Part shown: one piece after another, positions 48,871-64,000 of the stretch
Layout: each line of letters starts with the position of its first letter
Position numbering within the stretch: position 1 is the stretch's first letter
From: Solea solea
Taxonomy: Eukaryota > Chordata > Actinopteri > Pleuronectiformes > Soleidae
NCBI RefSeq assembly: GCF_958295425.1
Contig: NC_081148.1
Coordinates: 11,317,466 to 11,381,465, forward strand
Direction of reading: 5' to 3'
Length of the DNA stretch: 64,000 nucleotides
Position numbers and translations under genes: made by a program
The notes under the pieces: model-generated
What the model was told of the DNA's origin: nothing
Seen by the model: the letters and a program-made list of their open reading frames with translations, nothing else
Database searches by the model: none

Positions 48871-51511
48871 CCAAGAGAGTGTGCACATCCTTTGTGGTAT
48901 GTCGCTAATTCTGACACGCTGGCCCTTTAAACGGGATCAACAGTTGACAGTTGATCCACACGTCCGCCCACAGTGTCGAGCACATGCAGATGACATCACC
49001 AGATTGTCAACTGATCATGAAAATAAACACAATGAATTAGAATTACTTGTATTTGCACACACACACATCAATTAGTGATAGTGACTTTGAACATTTACAT
49101 TCTTTTTTACACACAAACCCGGAGCACAGGGGGTTTGGGTGCCTTGCTCAGTGGCACCTGTTGTGGGATTTGAACTGGTGGCCCAATTCCCTTCCGCTTT
49201 GCCATGAGCTGTCAAATTAACTACCACTTAGTTGTTGTATGAAGTGGTATGAAGGTTCACTAAAAAGTGGAATTATTATTCGTATGACTGAGCTTTGCTT
49301 AGATCGCGAGCCAGTATTTCACTCACCACCATCACATTTATTATTAAGGAAAAATGACATGCAATCCAGGAAAGATAAATTAGGTCAAGTAGACTGCAGA
49401 GAATATTCATAGCTGTGGTTCTGAAAACAGCATAAGATTTCACAGTGCACGTGCGAGAAGTCAGTGTAAATATAACCTAACGATGTCTCCATTTTACTCG
49501 TTCCTAACGCCTGATTGTTCCCATGAGTCTTCTAAATAATTGGCTCTAAGTAAAGTTCAAAAATCAAACTCTCTGCTTGTTTTTAATGATTGCACTCAAA
49601 CGTTTGAATAATCTTAATTTGTGTTTTTTCTTTTTCATAACTTATGTGCAGCACATCTGGAAATGCTGCCCAAATCGTTTTTTTAAACACTATTTATTGT
49701 ACAAGGGGTGAATTTGTGAGCTTTAGAAGACCTGGATGTTTCAAAACTCTGCTTCCTGTTCTGCATGCTAAGATAATATCCAATCAGCTCCAGCTCTGCA
49801 CTCATAGTGGTATTATTGTTCTTTTCATTTCCTTCTCCCAAACACAGCGAATAAGTACACTTCCCAAAAAAACAAAAAACGATACTCTGAGGTCACCGCA
49901 CCACCGGAAATATATACTTTATACATAATCACAATATGAATGTATAAATGACTTTTTTTTTCACTTGCAGAAGAAGGAACGTGGACTTTACGTTATACCG
50001 GGGGGGAAAAAAGGAGACGTTTACATTCACACACGTTAAGTTCCTTAGAAATGGTTATGCAAATGGTAGAAAAGCTTTGGCATATTTTGCCTACAAGTTG
50101 TGCCTGCACACTTGGAAAAGGAAGAGAGGAGTGAAGCAGACTGAGGCTTCACACAGCTCTTCCTTTAGTTTATATGTCGAGTTCGCAGTCCCACATAAAA
50201 CTGTGGTGAGATTAATTACCTACACTGTATGCTATGTACACGGTTTTCGTTTTTATTAGGCCTTAGGATTTTCTTAAGGTGGACTTTTGCTACATGTTCC
50301 CAGGTGTTCACGCTGAGATCGAGGGTGCCACCTTAACTGTAACACTATCATGACGTCTATCTCATCTATGCGATTGGGAAGTACCAACAGGACACAGCTA
50401 CACATTAACGTTAAGCCCCAAAATAAACTAGAGAGGGAGATGATCTTTTTTCTCTTTTTTTTTTTTTTTTCACTACTAACCAAGCACTTTAAGAGGTGAC
50501 GATGTCTAGTGAAGCAAATATTAAAGGATGGGACTGTTGTTAATTGAGTTTATGCCGCAGAGCAGCTTCTGAATGCTCTTTGAGGTTAAAACACTATACC
50601 ACGGCATGATTGCAGACACAGTGACAAGCAAGACTTCTCATTCGTATTGTTGCACTCATTTTCTCCCATAAATCACAGCACCTTCTCATCCTAAAATGCT
50701 TGTGAAAACAACAGTTGGATAACGCTAAAGGAGATAAAATCAAATTAGCATTCTTACTCATAACGCTTCCATGGCTACACAGTTATTAACACAGACTGAT
50801 TATCACCCCTTTAAAACAACAGGAAACCAGTCACTCTGTCTTGGCCAACAGGAAACAGCCATGATAACATACTTTACTTTGAAAGTGTCTTGGAAAGGTG
50901 TTGTTACAGGAGGAAGGTGCTGCAGGAGAAAGAGGAAAAAAACTATTTTCCCTAAATCGGAGCACATATTACATGAAAATGGCTGAGGGAAGAAGACACA
51001 GGCAGTCAAATAAATTGGAGAGCCTGCATGTGCTGAATAATTCAGTCTCCCATTAGGTTTTGAACAGGAAAGCTTAGAGGGGGGACGTCTCCACCAAAAC
51101 CACCAATCCCACAAAATCCGCAGACCGCTATTGCTCAGGATGTCTTCATGCCTGTGGAGCTTTGGGCTCCTGAACAACACCTCTTAGTAAGTGATACATT
51201 ATTTGTCATGCTATACTGTAACATTGCATAGAAGTAAGAGCTTACTCTAGGGCAGACGGATACAGTAGGTGGTGACTCTCACGAAAATCTGCTTCAGTCA
51301 TGCCTTACTGGAAGGATGCTACAGAAAAAATAAAGATAAGGGAAATGGTGGGAGCCATATTAGGTCCTGCTGTGTATCAAGGGGCCCTGCTGTGCGTTTC
51401 CGTCACTCCTAGCTACAATAGAGGAGAGAGGTTCCAACGTATCTACTGGTATGGCACAAACACTGCAGTGGCCAGAGAGACCTGCAATCGCCACTGTGAG
51501 GCGATGTGGTG

Positions 51512-62494
<10,983 letters not shown>

Positions 62495-64000
62495 CTGAAA
62501 AAGACAAATATGTACATTCATCTCAAAAATATTGTAATATAAATTACCTCAAAAGCGCTTTTAAAAGATTTGCCTCAAATCTTATTAAGAATAATATTGG
62601 GACATTTGGGAAACTTTAGTTTTCAGACAAAATTAGACTAGAAAATTAGAGAAAAATAGCCCCACTCCCTTCAGAAATCAGACTTCTCTTATGAAATAAT
62701 AAAGCTGTAAATTATACAGAAAACATGTTAATGTATGTATCCCCCAGTTTATAGAAAGACATGGATTGAGCTAATTAGTATTCAGTATTTCGATTTTAGC
62801 ATTGTCATTATAAATTCTGTACATGCAGAGCTTGAGTTTTTGGTCTACCGAAGTAGTGAAATCAAAACACAAGCTATTATAGTTTGTGGGAAAGACAGAG
62901 AGAAAAATGTGTACAGTATGTGTGGATGAGAAAAACTGTAGGTGGTGTTTATAGGCCGATGTATATGTGTGAATTACATGTTGGTGCAACATGTGCATGA
63001 GTGAGTGCGTGTTAGTGAGAGATCCAGAGGGAGAAAAGATATTCATTTCCTTTATTTCAAGCCTTGCCTGAGTGCATGAGAACACAACCATCACCAGTTC
63101 TCCTCGAGGCTCTCGTGGGTTTGTCTGCACATACATTTTACACCACATGCAACTGACACATTCAGGCACGCACTCGCAGCAGTCCCCACACACACACACA
63201 CACACACACACCTCGACACCTCGCAGCCCCTCTAAGACCCCCACAGCCAATTAACGGAGTGCACACAGCTTATTTAATTATGCCGCATGTCACACTGGTG
63301 TATAGAATACACGCAATCTGCTGAGAACATCGGCTCAACCCATAGACATGTGTTCACTGTGGCGCCGCGACACCAAGCTGATGCAAATGACACCTGCCAA
63401 AACTCTTGGTCGGGAATGGTGGAAAAAGGAGGCAGCAGTGGTGGCGATGACTGATTCAGCATTGCAGTGCTGGAGGGAACTACATATACGTTCACAGGAG
63501 GAAGCCTGGTGCTCTCATTACACAACCGTGCCATTTTGTTTGAAGTTCAAAATGTAATTTATTTTTGCAGCGAGAACAGAAACATTAATCCAACATGACA
63601 CAGCGTGTAGAGTGATGGTTTTTCTTTTTACGCCAACATGTGTGAGGTGATTTCAAGTCAAGTTTTTAACGTTTAACATCAGATGAAGCAACCTGGTGGT
63701 GAGAGGAGAGGAGAGGAGAGGAGAGGAGAGGAGAGGAGAGGAGAGGAGAGGAGAGGAGAGGAGAGGAGAGGAGAGGGGAGGAGAGGGTCTCTACTTTACT
63801 CATAGGACTAATTTTACCTCCTTGGGCATGGTGGCAGCTGACTGTTGCTAGGAGACCGGAGCCCCTTCTTCCTTCAGTTGGTGCAACAAAATAATTGTAT
63901 AGAATTCTCCTGCCAAAAACTTACAGAGTGTAACTAAATTGTAGAGGTGGAGACAGCCGTGGATATATCCAGGAATTGTTTGGCACAACTGTGTCGAAGG
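62495..64000. other. stk32c intron running off the right edge
   Basis: No further kinase exon (HRD or N-lobe) was found. The stretch includes a (CA)n run at 63187-63211 and a long GAGAG pentamer array. The open frames here are incidental. Confidence 0.6.
63701..63787. repeat. (GAGAG)n pentanucleotide array
   Basis: About 17 units of GAGAG (equivalently AGGAG), nearly perfect, with one GGGAG variant near the right end. Strand-asymmetric purine run. Confidence 0.97.

Larger units (their letters stand above)
46431..51511. other. plac9 3' UTR, intergenic DNA and probable stk32c 3' UTR
   Basis: No coding exon is supported. It contains the repeat family copy at 48121-48185, a GC-rich inverted-repeat element (48296-48870), a (GT)n run near 48714-48738 and a fish repeat fragment near 49115-49205. 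The right part is probably stk32c 3' UTR on the minus strand; a minus-strand AATAAA occurs at 50252-50257. Confidence 0.5.

Overview
The window is vertebrate nuclear DNA, almost certainly from a teleost fish, probably a percomorph. Genes are split into short exons with GT-AG introns. The proteins match vertebrate-specific families. Intergenic DNA is full of microsatellites and fish-type repeats: a tRNA-headed SINE, L2-like LINE tails and small hAT-like and Harbinger-like elements. There is no sign of an operon, CRISPR array, phage or virus.

Layout from left to right. Positions 1-7491 hold no recognised coding exon and several hAT-like MITEs, one nested in another. Positions 7492-8039 (minus) carry the first two coding exons of rhoq (TC10 GTPase), with a GC-rich leader; the rest of that gene must lie off the left edge or far downstream. 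Positions 8.6-16.7 kb are repeat-rich intergenic DNA. Positions 16970-18779 (minus) hold a complete three-exon Mix-type (Mxtx/Sebox-like) homeobox gene with a clear TATA box. Positions 21442-24445 (plus) hold a complete four-exon tmem254. Positions 26515-33978 (minus) hold a complete eleven-exon gene for a threonine-dehydratase/serine-racemase-like PLP-fold protein of 546 residues. It keeps the PLP lysine but has lost most glycines of the cofactor loops. Positions 37622-39109 (minus) hold a broken hAT-family transposase relative that still carries intron-like gaps. Positions 39801-40180 are a SINE with a perfect 12-bp target-site duplication. Positions 41811-46430 (plus) hold a complete three-exon plac9. 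Positions 51512-62494 (minus) hold the last eight coding exons of stk32c (YANK3 kinase); its amino-terminal exons are beyond the right edge.

The genes do not form a pathway. tmem254 and plac9 are near neighbours in mammals too (human 10q22), so the block looks like conserved vertebrate synteny, here with the PLP-fold gene between them. The most interesting items are that PLP-fold gene, the nested MITE, a Harbinger-like MITE with perfect 12-bp inverted ends inside stk32c, and the intron-bearing hAT remnant. All exon joins were worked out by eye from splice sites and reading phase. Gene names rest on remembered family sequences and not on a database search.
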